Assembly: GCF_019973615.1 (NCBI RefSeq)
Contig: NZ_AP024238.1
Span: 124,001-188,000 of the forward strand
DNA length: 64,000 bases
From: Rhodoferax lithotrophicus
GTDB taxonomy: Bacteria; Pseudomonadota; Gammaproteobacteria; Burkholderiales; Burkholderiaceae_C
Reading direction: 5' to 3'
The notes beneath the pieces were generated by a model. The model was given only the letters and a program-made list of their open reading frames with translations. It was not told the DNA's origin and ran no database searches. Shown piece after piece: positions 20,896 through 28,900 of the stretch. Numbering within the stretch: position 1 is the stretch's first letter; the number at the start of each line of letters is the position of its first letter. The position numbers were made by a program, and so were the translations under genes.

Positions 20896-20908
20896 CTTGC
20901 CGCCTAAC
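20896..20908. repeat. 13-bp inverted repeat, right copy (CTTGCCGCCTAAC)
   Basis: Exact reverse complement of 17426-17438, about 3.5 kb away. It contains the attC-like heptamer GCCTAAC. The stop codon of the minus-strand gene 20904-21245 lies within it. Confidence 0.5.
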
Positions 20909-21245
20909 GTGGACAGTTTGCTGGGCTATATTGATAGTTGTCCTCAGGAGGTTCATGGGGCCGCTCCTCAGATTCATGACGAATGCCGCGCTCGCTAATG
21001 ACCACTACCCAACGTGCTGCAGCCGTCCATCCGCCGTAATGGTTCCGGCGAGCAATCCCTTCAGCAATTAAATTGTCGGGACTGCCGCATTTGTCTTCGT
21101 CATCCATATAAACCGAGACGCGCATTCCCTCAACGAAATAGATTGCCTTGCCGCTTGAATCGACTTTGGTGTCGAATTTCGACAAGAGGACTTCATTTGC
21201 GGTTGGCATTTCGTTGAAGTCGACGTAGATGCGAGGTTCGTTCAT
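20904..21245 (-). CDS. Small conserved hypothetical protein
   Basis: 113 residues starting MNEPRIYVDFNEM, followed by LSKFDTKVDSSGKAIYFVEGMRVSVYMDDED, NLIAEGIARRN and a final WVVVISERGIRHES. I recall similar small proteins from accessory genomic patches but know no function. The acidic, strand-rich pattern suggests a small beta-barrel-like fold; this is inference. It follows the gene at 21258-21542 by 12 bases on the same strand, so the two probably form a transcript. Its stop codon falls in an attC-like heptamer. The C-terminal tail after HES has an odd composition and may be an extension into flanking sequence. Confidence 0.65.
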   Translation of the reverse strand: MNEPRIYVDFNEMPTANEVLLSKFDTKVDSSGKAIYFVEGMRVSVYMDDEDKCGSPDNLIAEGIARRNHYGGWTAAARWVVVISERGIRHESEERPHEPPEDNYQYSPANCPR

Positions 21246-21257
21246 GAGAGATCAGAC

Positions 21258-21542
21258 TCAATAAATGAAGACTGTTACCAGCCGCCACAACATCGCCTTT
21301 GATTCCCCGCCCGGGAAGTCAAAAACATCCATAACCCCGCATGAAATAAGAGATTCAAACATCTTCCGATCATCATCAAAGTTCATCACCGCTCCAGAAA
21401 TTCCAGCACGCCGCTTTTCAAATCCAAACGCTGGTTCAGTTGCACGTATCAATCCGCCGCCGTCACTATAGCCCAGCAGATCGCGCACCTGAGCGATATG
21501 AATATACTCCTGTTTTTGTAGCTTCTTGCGCTTATTCATCAA
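21258..21542 (-). CDS. Hypothetical protein whose N-terminus is encoded by a dispersed repeat
   Basis: 94 residues. The first 13 (MMNKRKKLQKQEY) come from the repeat copy at 21504-21562, and nearly the same peptide (NKRKQLQKSEY) is made by another copy inside an unrelated oxidoreductase. So the original start was probably lost or replaced. The rest (IAQVRDLLGYSDGGGLIRATEPAFGFEKRR, GVMDVFDFPGGESKAMLWRL) matches no family I know and may be a fragment. Probably co-transcribed with the next gene. Confidence 0.5.
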   Translation of the reverse strand: MMNKRKKLQKQEYIHIAQVRDLLGYSDGGGLIRATEPAFGFEKRRAGISGAVMNFDDDRKMFESLISCGVMDVFDFPGGESKAMLWRLVTVFIY

Positions 21543-21562
21543 GCGCTAGAGGCCAGTTTTAA
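21504..21562 (+). repeat. Dispersed ~55-bp repeat, copy 2
   Basis: One of the two best-preserved copies: TGTAGCTTCTTGCGCTTATT followed by CATCAAGCGCTAGAGGCCAG and a T-run. It supplies the start codon and first codons of the minus-strand gene ending at 21258. Confidence 0.75.
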
Positions 21563-21690
21563 CATCAAAATGCGATTCATATTCAACCATGGTTGAGCAT
21601 CTTGATGCTGATCTCAAGGCCATCCCATAAACTCTGTGGGTCTGGCACTTGGATGTGCGTCCACAGTCCTTTTTGCACCTCAATTCACTA

Positions 21691-21739
21691 TGAAAACGGT
21701 AGCTTCTTACGTAGATGTAGTAATGGCTAGAGGCCAATA
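21691..21739 (+). repeat. Dispersed ~55-bp repeat, copy 3 (intergenic)
   Basis: GGTAGCTTCTTACG, then a diverged centre and TGGCTAGAGGCCAATA. It forms the immediate 5' leader of the AlbA_2/HATPase regulator gene and may have displaced its ribosome-binding site. Confidence 0.6.
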
Positions 21740-23179
21740 ATGCACTCAATGACCGTGACCACCCTCCTGACTCTGGTCGCCAAAGGCGAATCCCTGACGC
21801 TGGAACTCAAAAAGTCCACCGCCGAAAAAGACCGCGCTTATCGCACCCTGTGTGCTTTTGCCAACGGGCAAGGTGGGCAACTGGTGTTTGGGGTCACACC
21901 TGCGGGCAAGGTGATCGGCCAGCGTGTGACCGACCGCACGCTTGAAGAGCTGGCGCAAGAGCTGCAGTGCTTTGAGCCGCCACTGTTTCCCCGCGTGCAG
22001 CGCATCCAAGTGGCCGATGGGCTGGAGGCCTTGCTGCTGGAGGTTGACCCTGCCACACATGGGCCGGTGTCGTTTCGCGGTGTGCCCTATGAGCGGGTGC
22101 TTAACACCACCCGCGTGATGTCGCGCAGCACCTACCAAACCCTGTTGCTTGAATCGCTGCACGCCAGCCAGCGCTGGGAAACCCAACCGGCCACCGGCTG
22201 GAGCGTGAGCCAGTTGGACACGCACGAAATGGTGTTGACGCTGGAAGAAGCCATTCGCCGGGGCCGCAGCGTTGACCCCGGTACCCGTGATCCGCTGGAA
22301 ATTTTGCGCGGGCTGGGGCTGCTGGTGGCAGGTGGACAAGTGTCCCGCGCGGCGGTCGCGCTGTTTTGCCAAGGTGAGCAGCCCTTGCCAGATTTCACCC
22401 AGCTCACTTTGCGCCTGGCCCGCTTCAAGGGCTGTGAGCGCAACGAGTTTTTGGACAACCGCCAGTTCCACGGCAACGCCTTTGAGCTGATGCGACGGGC
22501 CGAGCGTTTTTTGATCGACTGGTTGCCGGTGGCCGGGCGCATCGTGCCGGGGCAATTGCAGCGTGTGGACACCCCCAGTCTGCCGGTGGAGGCGCTGCGC
22601 GAAGCGCTGGCCAACGCCTTTGTACACCGCGACTATGCCAGCGGGTCTGGCTCGGTGGCGGTGGCGTTGTTTGATGACCGGCTGGAAATCATCTCATCTG
22701 GCGAGCTGCACTTTGGCCTGACCCCGGAGATGCTGTTTCAGCCCCACGAATCCCGCCCCTGGAACCCGCTGATTGCCAGCGTGTTTTACCGGCGCGGCCA
22801 CATCGAGAGCTGGGGCCGGGGCACATTGAAATTCATCCGGCTGATGCAAGAGGCCGGGCTGGCACCGCCCACCCTGAAGGTGCAGGCGGGCTTTGTGACG
22901 GTGACGTTTGCCTTGTCCGCCAGCCTTGCGCCCCGCATGCAAGACAACATCTCTGGAAAAACGTCGGAGAAAACGTCGGAGAAAACGTCGGAGAAAACGT
23001 CGGAGAAAATTTTGGCCGCAGTGCGCGAAAACGAGCAGATCACCATTGCAGAGCTGGCCGCGCTGCTGGACATCAGCACCCGGTCGGTGGAGCGCCAGTT
23101 ACGCCAGTTGCAAGACGTTCACCGCCTCAAGCGTATCGGCGCTGACAAGGGTGGGTACTGGCAGGTGGTTGACCCATGA
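21740..23179 (+). CDS. AlbA_2 (Schlafen-like) and HATPase_c_4 domain transcriptional regulator
   Basis: 479 residues. N-terminal AlbA_2/divergent AAA_4 domain near 8-130 (GESLTLELKKST, LCAFANGQGGQLVFGV), central region, then an HATPase_c_4-type segment near 290-370 (REALANAFVHRDY, EIISSGEL, ESWGRGTLKFI). A linker of four identical KTSE units leads to a C-terminal helix-turn-helix (ITIAELAALLDISTRSVERQLRQL). Such proteins are often annotated as RecG-like helicases, but there is no helicase domain; a regulator or nucleic-acid-binding defence role is more likely. Start uncertain: ATG 21740 or 21749, both just after a dispersed repeat with no clear ribosome-binding site. It may belong to the accessory patch. 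Confidence 0.82.
   Translation: MHSMTVTTLLTLVAKGESLTLELKKSTAEKDRAYRTLCAFANGQGGQLVFGVTPAGKVIGQRVTDRTLEELAQELQCFEPPLFPRVQRIQVADGLEALLLEVDPATHGPVSFRGVPYERVLNTTRVMSRSTYQTLLLESLHASQRWETQPATGWSVSQLDTHEMVLTLEEAIRRGRSVDPGTRDPLEILRGLGLLVAGGQVSRAAVALFCQGEQPLPDFTQLTLRLARFKGCERNEFLDNRQFHGNAFELMRRAERFLIDWLPVAGRIVPGQLQRVDTPSLPVEALREALANAFVHRDYASGSGSVAVALFDDRLEIISSGELHFGLTPEMLFQPHESRPWNPLIASVFYRRGHIESWGRGTLKFIRLMQEAGLAPPTLKVQAGFVTVTFALSASLAPRMQDNISGKTSEKTSEKTSEKTSEKILAAVRENEQITIAELAALLDISTRSVERQLRQLQDVHRLKRIGADKGGYWQVVDP
22958..23005 (+). repeat. Four perfect 12-bp tandem repeats (AAAACGTCGGAG)
   Basis: Identical units encode KTSE four times in the linker before the helix-turn-helix of the AlbA_2 regulator. 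A 12-base unit keeps the frame, so slippage would change linker length rather than switch the gene off. Confidence 0.9.
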
Positions 23180-23191
23180 ACCCACGCTGCG

Positions 23192-24811
23192 TCAAGCCGC
23201 CCAGTGCCCCAGCGTGAACGCTTCTTCAAACACCGAGTAACCCGCCCAGTCGCTGTGGGCAAAGTTCAGGCGCTCATGGGTGATTTGGAAATACTCTGAT
23301 TTTTGTAGCTGCTTGCGCTTATTTTGAAAGCGCTGCAGGCCAATTTTGCCATCAATACTTGGCACCGGCACAGCCATGGCGTGGCCATAGCGGGTGAGGT
23401 CGATCTGGCGGGTTTTGGCGGGCAGATCGGGATGGACGGCGGAGAGCTCAGCCAGAATCGCGTTGCGCCAAGTGGCCCACGGCTGCTCCAGCAGCAGGCG
23501 GCGGCCGGCCTGGCCCAGCGCCGCGCCAGCACCGGCCAGATCACCCAGCGCCCGGTAGTAGGTCAGCACTGTGGCCCCCGGCACAGATTGCAGGCTCTGG
23601 TGCATGGCATCGACATAGCCCAGGCCTGCGGCCCCATACAGCACGTTGTCCCAACTGGGCGGTGCGCCGGGACGGTCGTGCAAGGCTTGCTGGAGCTGGA
23701 TGTTGGCCACCAGCCAGGGTGCGTAAACCATGCGGGCGGCGGCCTGACGCAGCCAGTCGGGCGGGTTTTGCAGCACCCGGGCGGCCACAAACATCGGCAG
23801 CGCCACGATGGCCCGGCGGGCTTGCCAGCGCTCTACGGTTTGAGTGGCGGTGTTGAACACATCGACTTCCACACCGTGTTTCAGGTTGGTCACCCGCAGC
23901 ACCACCTGGCCGGTGTGCAGGCGCTGTTGCAAGGGGGCGGCCAGGCGGCGGGTCAGCCAGGCGTTGCCCTCGGGCCAGGTCAGCAGGCCTTCGCGCTCGG
24001 CGTTTTCCATGCCCGGCGCAGCAAAACCGTGGCGGCTGGCAAAGTAGTGGATGCCAGCCCAGGCCGACACTTGGGCCAGCCCGGCGCCGTAGTCGTCGCG
24101 GCAACAGTAGTTCAGGTACCAGCGCAGATGCGGGTCGGTGAGCTGCTGCTGGTTCAGCCACGCTTCAAAAGTGAGAGCTGCCAGCGCTTGTTTGACGGGC
24201 GTTACTGGTGATTTTGCTGCGGGCATGCTCCAGCGCTCGGTGTGCCGCAGTTGCTCGACGCGCTGGGCAAATTGGTGGTATTGCGCCAGCGTGTCGGCCG
24301 CCACGCCTTGCAGCGGCAGCAAGCCGTCTTGCCATTCGCCGTTGAAATACAAGCGCTCTTGCGGGCTGTGGCACAGGTGGCGTTCGTCATAGATCCAGCG
24401 CCCGGCCACGCGGCGGCGCAGGCCGAGTTCTTCCAGCAGGTCTTGCACTTCCCAGGCATCGTCTCCCGGCAAGGGCAGGTAGTGCGCACCCTGCGGGCAG
24501 GCCATGCCGCCCAGCAGCCCGGCGCGGCTGTTACCCCCGGCGCTGTCTTCCAGCTCCAGCAGGGCAAAGTCTTCGATGCCCTTGAGCCGCAGGCCGCGTG
24601 CGGCGGCCAGGCCAGCCACGCCGCCACCGGCAATCAGCACGTCGGTCTGGCGGGTGCGGCTGGGCGTGGGCCAGGTTGGGGTTTGTTGCAGCAGGTGGCC
24701 ACGCGCGTGCCCGATGCCGGTGAAGCCGCCGCTGATGTGGCTCACATCGGCCTGCGGCTGGCAGCCCGCCAGGGGCAGCAGGGCGGTGGATAAAAACTGG
24801 CGTCGGTGCAT
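23192..24811 (-). CDS. Exported FAD-dependent oxidoreductase (amine-oxidase-like), probable lipoprotein
   Basis: Start at ATG 24811 (MHRRQFLSTALLPLAGCQPQ), which gives a twin-Arg-like, lipobox-bearing (LAGC) signal; the longer frame adds 15 unsupported residues. About 539 residues. A dinucleotide-binding motif near 65-95 (DVLIAGGGVAGLAAARGL) and a following acidic strand bind FAD. The rest resembles flavin amine oxidases/desaturases, with an aromatic-rich middle (HLRWYLNYCCRDDYGAG). Substrate unknown. A dispersed repeat (23292-23347) inserts about 18 foreign residues (including NKRKQLQKSEY) near the C-terminus, just before HERLNFAHSDWAGYSV, which is the conserved FAD-contacting end of the family. 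The enzyme may tolerate this as a surface loop. Confidence 0.82.
   Translation of the reverse strand: MHRRQFLSTALLPLAGCQPQADVSHISGGFTGIGHARGHLLQQTPTWPTPSRTRQTDVLIAGGGVAGLAAARGLRLKGIEDFALLELEDSAGGNSRAGLLGGMACPQGAHYLPLPGDDAWEVQDLLEELGLRRRVAGRWIYDERHLCHSPQERLYFNGEWQDGLLPLQGVAADTLAQYHQFAQRVEQLRHTERWSMPAAKSPVTPVKQALAALTFEAWLNQQQLTDPHLRWYLNYCCRDDYGAGLAQVSAWAGIHYFASRHGFAAPGMENAEREGLLTWPEGNAWLTRRLAAPLQQRLHTGQVVLRVTNLKHGVEVDVFNTATQTVERWQARRAIVALPMFVAARVLQNPPDWLRQAAARMVYAPWLVANIQLQQALHDRPGAPPSWDNVLYGAAGLGYVDAMHQSLQSVPGATVLTYYRALGDLAGAGAALGQAGRRLLLEQPWATWRNAILAELSAVHPDLPAKTRQIDLTRYGHAMAVPVPSIDGKIGLQRFQNKRKQLQKSEYFQITHERLNFAHSDWAGYSVFEEAFTLGHWAA
23292..23347 (+). repeat. Dispersed ~55-bp repeat, copy 4 (intragenic)
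   Basis: TTGTAGCTGCTTGCGCTTAT, then TTTGAAAGCGCTGCAGGCCA. Read on the minus strand without stops inside the FAD oxidoreductase gene. Confidence 0.75.
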
Positions 24812-24926
24812 GGTGGTGGGTATACCGGAACTTAAAACATCATCGGGTTGTAGCAATCAGCAATAAGCGCGAAAACACCCTGTTATTTTCGGCGCTGTGG
24901 TGGCCTGTGTTTGGCAACCATGGGGG

Positions 24927-26657
24927 ATGCCCAAACCCCATTGCTTCACGCTTGCTGCCAGTGTGCGCGCACACTGGTTTGGCCTGCTGTTGATGCTGAC
25001 GCTGTGGCTGATGAGCGCGCAGGCGCAGGCCGCCCCCCGTCTGAGCCTGGCCGATTTGCCGACGGGTCTGTTGGGGAAGTTCACCACGTGGACCCAGGAA
25101 GACACGGATCGCCTGACACTGGGGCAGGCGCAGCAGCGCTACCAAGCGGGGTATTTCCGGCCAGGCCCAACGGCGGCACTCAACTTTGGTCTGGACGCGC
25201 ACCCCGTGTGGGTTCGTCTGGCATTGGTGAACCCGGCACCGGGGCCGCAGATTTACCGCCTGGATCTGGGGCCAATCTGGACCGATCAGTTGGCGGTGTA
25301 CCTGGTGCAAAACGGCCATCTGCTGCAAACCTGGCAAGGGGGAGACGAATTGCCCGGCGCACAAGGGGTGTTGCCGGGCCTGGGTGTGGGCTGGACCAGT
25401 GTGTTGCCTGCTGGTGAATTCGAGCTGTGGATACATGCACAAAGCCATGATCCTTTGCAGATCACCCTGCAATTACACACGCCAGAACAGCTGGATCAGG
25501 CACAAATGAGGGTGCATTACGCCTATGGGGCGCTTTACGGTTTTTTGCTGGCGCTGGCGGTTTACAACCTGACGCTGGTGGTTGGACTGCGCCAGCAGCG
25601 GTTTTTGTTTTATTCGCTCTATCTGCTGTGTTTTATCGGGGCCAACATCAGCTACACCGGCCACGGTTTGGTCTGGCTGTGGCCTGATCAGCCCGGTGTT
25701 CAACGCTATGTGATTCTGGTGTTGATGGTGCTCTACGGTGTGACCGGGCTGCTGTTTGCCAGCGCTTTTCTGGAGCTGCCACAACGCTTGCCCAAGGTGC
25801 AACGGGGTCTGCACGTTTACGCCTTACTTGCCTTGCTGGGCATGACGGGCTGCGTGGTGGCGAACAGCCATCTGGCCGCCACCTGGCTGGCGTTTGCGTT
25901 TGTCAGCTCGTTTTCGGTGTTGATGCTGGCGCTGGGGGCGTATTCCCTGCGTGTTGGACTGGTGGCCGGGCGCTGCTTTTTTGCCGCCATGGTGGCGGGC
26001 TTGCTGGGCTCAAGCGTGACAACACTGGCCGTGGCCGGATGGATGGCCTTCACACCAGTCAACTTCCACGCGGTAGAGATCGGTGTGTTGCTGGAAGCCA
26101 CGTTGCTGGTCTTGGCGCTGGCACAACAATTCCGGCAGGATCAGAGCAAACGGTTGCAGGCCGAGTTCATGGCGCAGCATGATGCCCTGACCGGTTTGTA
26201 CAACCGCCGGGCCTTTTTTGAGCTGAGCAAGTCCAGTTGGGCCTTGGCCCAACGCAGCGGCCGGCCGTTGAGCGTGATGATGCTCGACATTGACCACTTC
26301 AAACACATCAACGACCAGTATGGCCATGGTGTGGGCGACCAGATGCTGGTTGGCATCAGCCAACTGCTAAGCAGCAGTTGCCGTGCGGGTGATGTGCTGG
26401 CGCGCTGGGGCGGCGAAGAGTTTATGGTCCTGCTGCCAGAAACGGCTTTGGGCGATGCCTACTTGCTGGCCGAGCGCATTCGCCAGACGGTGGCGGACAC
26501 GGCCAACTGGCCGCCAGCTTCGCCAAGTGCTTGTACCGTGAGCATGGGGGTGGCGCAATACGGTGCCGAACCCCATCTGGAGGCCTTGATTGAGCGTGCA
26601 GACGTGCATCTGTACCAGGCCAAGCGCAACGGACGCAACCAGGTGGTGGCGGGATAA
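24927..26657 (+). CDS. 7TMR-DISM diguanylate cyclase
   Basis: Start taken at ATG 24927; a GTG at 24897 would add 10 residues. About 576 residues: signal peptide ending near AQA-AP, a periplasmic 7TMR-DISM extracellular beta-sandwich (VWVRLALVNPAPGPQIYRLDL, near 60-190), seven TM helices (near 200-400) and a C-terminal GGDEF domain with DALTGLYNRRAFFEL, LDIDHFKHINDQYGH and ARWGGEEFMVLLPE. The intact GGEEF predicts synthesis of c-di-GMP in response to an extracellular ligand, perhaps a carbohydrate. Divergent from the FAD oxidoreductase gene. Confidence 0.9.
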   Translation: MPKPHCFTLAASVRAHWFGLLLMLTLWLMSAQAQAAPRLSLADLPTGLLGKFTTWTQEDTDRLTLGQAQQRYQAGYFRPGPTAALNFGLDAHPVWVRLALVNPAPGPQIYRLDLGPIWTDQLAVYLVQNGHLLQTWQGGDELPGAQGVLPGLGVGWTSVLPAGEFELWIHAQSHDPLQITLQLHTPEQLDQAQMRVHYAYGALYGFLLALAVYNLTLVVGLRQQRFLFYSLYLLCFIGANISYTGHGLVWLWPDQPGVQRYVILVLMVLYGVTGLLFASAFLELPQRLPKVQRGLHVYALLALLGMTGCVVANSHLAATWLAFAFVSSFSVLMLALGAYSLRVGLVAGRCFFAAMVAGLLGSSVTTLAVAGWMAFTPVNFHAVEIGVLLEATLLVLALAQQFRQDQSKRLQAEFMAQHDALTGLYNRRAFFELSKSSWALAQRSGRPLSVMMLDIDHFKHINDQYGHGVGDQMLVGISQLLSSSCRAGDVLARWGGEEFMVLLPETALGDAYLLAERIRQTVADTANWPPASPSACTVSMGVAQYGAEPHLEALIERADVHLYQAKRNGRNQVVAG

Positions 26658-26676
26658 TGCCGGAATGCTCCAAAAA

Positions 26677-26738
26677 TTATAGATAAAAGGGCTGTAGTGC
26701 CCATAAAACAAGCGCTGAAAGCTATATATGTTATAGCT
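26677..26738 (-). repeat. Dispersed ~55-bp repeat, copy 5 (intergenic, reverse orientation)
   Basis: On the minus strand it reads TAGCTTTCAGCGCTTGTTTT, then ATGGGCACTACAGCCC. It lies between the diguanylate cyclase gene and rsmE. The remainder of this 235-base gap shows no gene. Confidence 0.55.
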
Positions 26739-26892
26739 ACGCAGGCCGATTGATTGCCGCATGCGCACAACACCATACCGGCAGCACAACCCGTCCCAAC
26801 GCCAGCCGCACGTTGGCCCCACCAGGTTTTGTGCGGTCCGCGCCATGGTGACAGCTGGCGCTGCGCTGAGGTTTTCCCCGCCGAACGGGGGC

Positions 26893-27666
26893 TCAGATCA
26901 ACAAGGTGGCCAGCACGGCCAGCGCCGCTGTTTCAGCCCGCAGCACCCGCGGGCCGAGTGTGGTGGGCTGGAAACCTGCGGCCAGGGCGGCGTCTTCTTC
27001 CGCCGCACTCAAGCCACCTTCCGGCCCGGACAAAAAGTGGATGTGTGCGCCCGGCGCTAGTGAGTCTTCTTGCGCCGGGTTGAACTGCTCGCGCAGGCTT
27101 TGGATGGGTGCCCGCAAAGACAGCAGCACATCCAGGGTGGGGTGGGGTGGGCTCTTGGTCGTCGCTGCGCGGTTTTTCAGCCACTGGGCCAGGTTCATCA
27201 CCTCATGCACCACGGGCACCTGATTGCCACCACATTGTTCACAGGCCGCCACCGCCACGCTTTGCCAATGGCTTTGTTTTTTGCTGGCCCGCTCACCGCT
27301 CAAGCGCAGCACACTGCGCTCGGTCATCAGGGGCTGAATGCTGGTCACACCCAGCTCGGCGGCTTTTTCTACCAGCCAGTCCATACGTTCGTTGGCCGGC
27401 ATACCCACGGCCAGGTGCACGTTGTAGCGGGCCTCGCGCTGGGTGGCCGTCCACTCACCCACCTGCACTTGTACGCTGCTGCGGCCCATGTGGGTGACCT
27501 GCGCCGCCCATTCGCCCACCTGCCCCTGGGCATCGGCCTGGCCGTTGAACAAGGTGATGGCATCGCCCGGTTGCAGGCGCAACACCTGCACATGGCGGGC
27601 CGGGCCTTCGGGCAAGTCCAGCACAGCGCCGCTGGCGAGTGGGGCAGGGCAGTAAAAACGCGGCAT
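26893..27666 (-). CDS. rsmE: 16S rRNA (uracil(1498)-N(3))-methyltransferase RsmE
   Basis: Start at ATG 27666 (MPRFYCP), the canonical RsmE N-terminus; a TTG at 27681 is in frame but would overlap roxA. About 257 residues. PUA-like N-terminal domain (ARHVQVLRLQPGDAITLFNG) and a SPOUT C-terminal fold with the AdoMet-binding knot (HFLSGPEGGLSAAEEDAAL, LGPRVLRAETAALAVLA). It methylates U1498 in the 30S decoding region. Only 4 bases separate it from the ribosomal oxygenase gene upstream, so two ribosome-modifying enzymes share a transcript. Confidence 0.95.
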   Translation of the reverse strand: MPRFYCPAPLASGAVLDLPEGPARHVQVLRLQPGDAITLFNGQADAQGQVGEWAAQVTHMGRSSVQVQVGEWTATQREARYNVHLAVGMPANERMDWLVEKAAELGVTSIQPLMTERSVLRLSGERASKKQSHWQSVAVAACEQCGGNQVPVVHEVMNLAQWLKNRAATTKSPPHPTLDVLLSLRAPIQSLREQFNPAQEDSLAPGAHIHFLSGPEGGLSAAEEDAALAAGFQPTTLGPRVLRAETAALAVLATLLI

Positions 27667-27670
27667 GGCT

Positions 27671-28816
27671 TTATTCAGCAAAGTACCAGTAACCGGCGTT
27701 CACCCATTCGGTGAGTTTGCTGGCAAATTCCGGGTTGTTCAGAGCAGGCTCCAGCATCTCTGCGCTGAGTTCATCCTGGTCACACAGGCTGATGACAGAC
27801 GGCACCAGGTCAGCACCAAAGGCGTAACGCTCACCGTCCACGTAACACACGCCTTGAGCCAGCGTGGTGTCCACATAGAAGCAGCGCAGCCCACCGGTGC
27901 GGATCAGCGGCTGCTCTTGCAGCATCTCCACCAGGTCAGCCGTTTCCAGCGGTTCATCGAGCGCCTGCAAGTCGAGTGCACATTTGGTGGTGGAGAAATA
28001 GCTGCCGGCAAAGTCGGCCATCAGTTGATCGTTGTCGAGCAGGCTTTGCAGGTTGGCGCGGATCAGGGTCAGGTCGCTCACGTCGATGCGGCCTTGCTGG
28101 TGCGCAATCGGGCGCTTGGGGTCGGCCAGCAGGGTCTTGCCCAGCTCTTTGTCGATCACGTAGTCGGCCAGGCCACTGAGCATGTCACAGCCGGATTTGG
28201 CGCGAAAACCGACCGAGTAGCTCATGGATTCTTCCAGCGTCACGCCGTCATGCGGAAAGCCCGGCGGAATGTACAAGATGTCGCCGGGCAGCAGTTCCAC
28301 GTCGATGATGGCCTCGAACGGCTCGGTGTGCAACAGCGCGGCGTGGGCGGCAAACTGCTTGTGGTTGCCCTTGTCACCGACTCGCCAGCGGCGACGGCCC
28401 GAGCCCTGGCAAATGAACACGTCGTACAAATCAATGTGCGGGCCAACACCACCACCGGGGGTGGCGTAACTGATCATCACATCATCCAGGCGCCATTTGG
28501 GGATGAAGGCAAAGGGTTTGACCAGCTCGGCCACCTCGGGCGAATAGTGGTTGACCGCCTGCACCACCAGCGACCAGTCGGTTTTGCCAAAGCGTTTGAA
28601 CGATTCAAAGGGGCCGGTTTCGGCCTGCCATTTGCCGCCTTTCTTGTACACCACGCGCGACTCCACGGCTTCTTCCATGGCCAGACCGGCCAGGTCGTTG
28701 GGGCTGATCAGGTCTTCAAAATCCTGAAAACCCTGGCGAATCACCAGCGGCTTTTGCTGCCAGTAGCAGGCCATGAAATGTTCAAGGGAAAAGTCAGCCA
28801 GATGAAGTGTGAGCAT
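27671..28816 (-). CDS. roxA: Ribosomal protein uL16 arginine hydroxylase (RoxA/YcfD-type JmjC oxygenase)
   Basis: Start at ATG 28816 (MLTLHLADFSLEHF). About 381 residues. JmjC cupin domain with the iron ligands HxD (GPHIDLYDVF) and distal H (GFPHDGVT), preceded by the LDDVMISYATPGGGVG segment of the YcfD/RoxA family. A C-terminal winged-helix-like dimer region follows. The enzyme uses Fe(II), O2 and 2-oxoglutarate to hydroxylate an Arg of ribosomal protein uL16. Transcribed with rsmE and divergent from the phosphatase gene, with 84 bases between starts. Confidence 0.92.
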   Translation of the reverse strand: MLTLHLADFSLEHFMACYWQQKPLVIRQGFQDFEDLISPNDLAGLAMEEAVESRVVYKKGGKWQAETGPFESFKRFGKTDWSLVVQAVNHYSPEVAELVKPFAFIPKWRLDDVMISYATPGGGVGPHIDLYDVFICQGSGRRRWRVGDKGNHKQFAAHAALLHTEPFEAIIDVELLPGDILYIPPGFPHDGVTLEESMSYSVGFRAKSGCDMLSGLADYVIDKELGKTLLADPKRPIAHQQGRIDVSDLTLIRANLQSLLDNDQLMADFAGSYFSTTKCALDLQALDEPLETADLVEMLQEQPLIRTGGLRCFYVDTTLAQGVCYVDGERYAFGADLVPSVISLCDQDELSAEMLEPALNNPEFASKLTEWVNAGYWYFAE

Positions 28817-28900
28817 GGAGCACCAACAGAAGAAATGAGGTATCAAGTATCGCACCCACCTCCAGATCAACGCCGATTTCCTGAAGCACAATCATGAACC

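Noticed and set aside
20698..20907. 69-residue ORF across the IS right end
   Set aside because: It runs through the inner inverted repeat and ends in the outer one; probably a chance frame.
21546..21749. 67-residue minus-strand ORF between two repeat copies
   Set aside because: Made largely of repeat sequence, with no protein-like features.
22958..23005. Possible CRISPR-like short array
   Set aside because: The units are contiguous 12-mers without spacers and are coding, so it is a tandem repeat.
21740..23179. Annotation as RecG-like DNA helicase
   Set aside because: Only AlbA_2, HATPase-like and helix-turn-helix parts are present; no helicase motifs.
27665..28897. 410-residue plus-strand ORF
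   Set aside because: Antisense to roxA, which has intact JmjC motifs; the plus-strand translation shows no domain.
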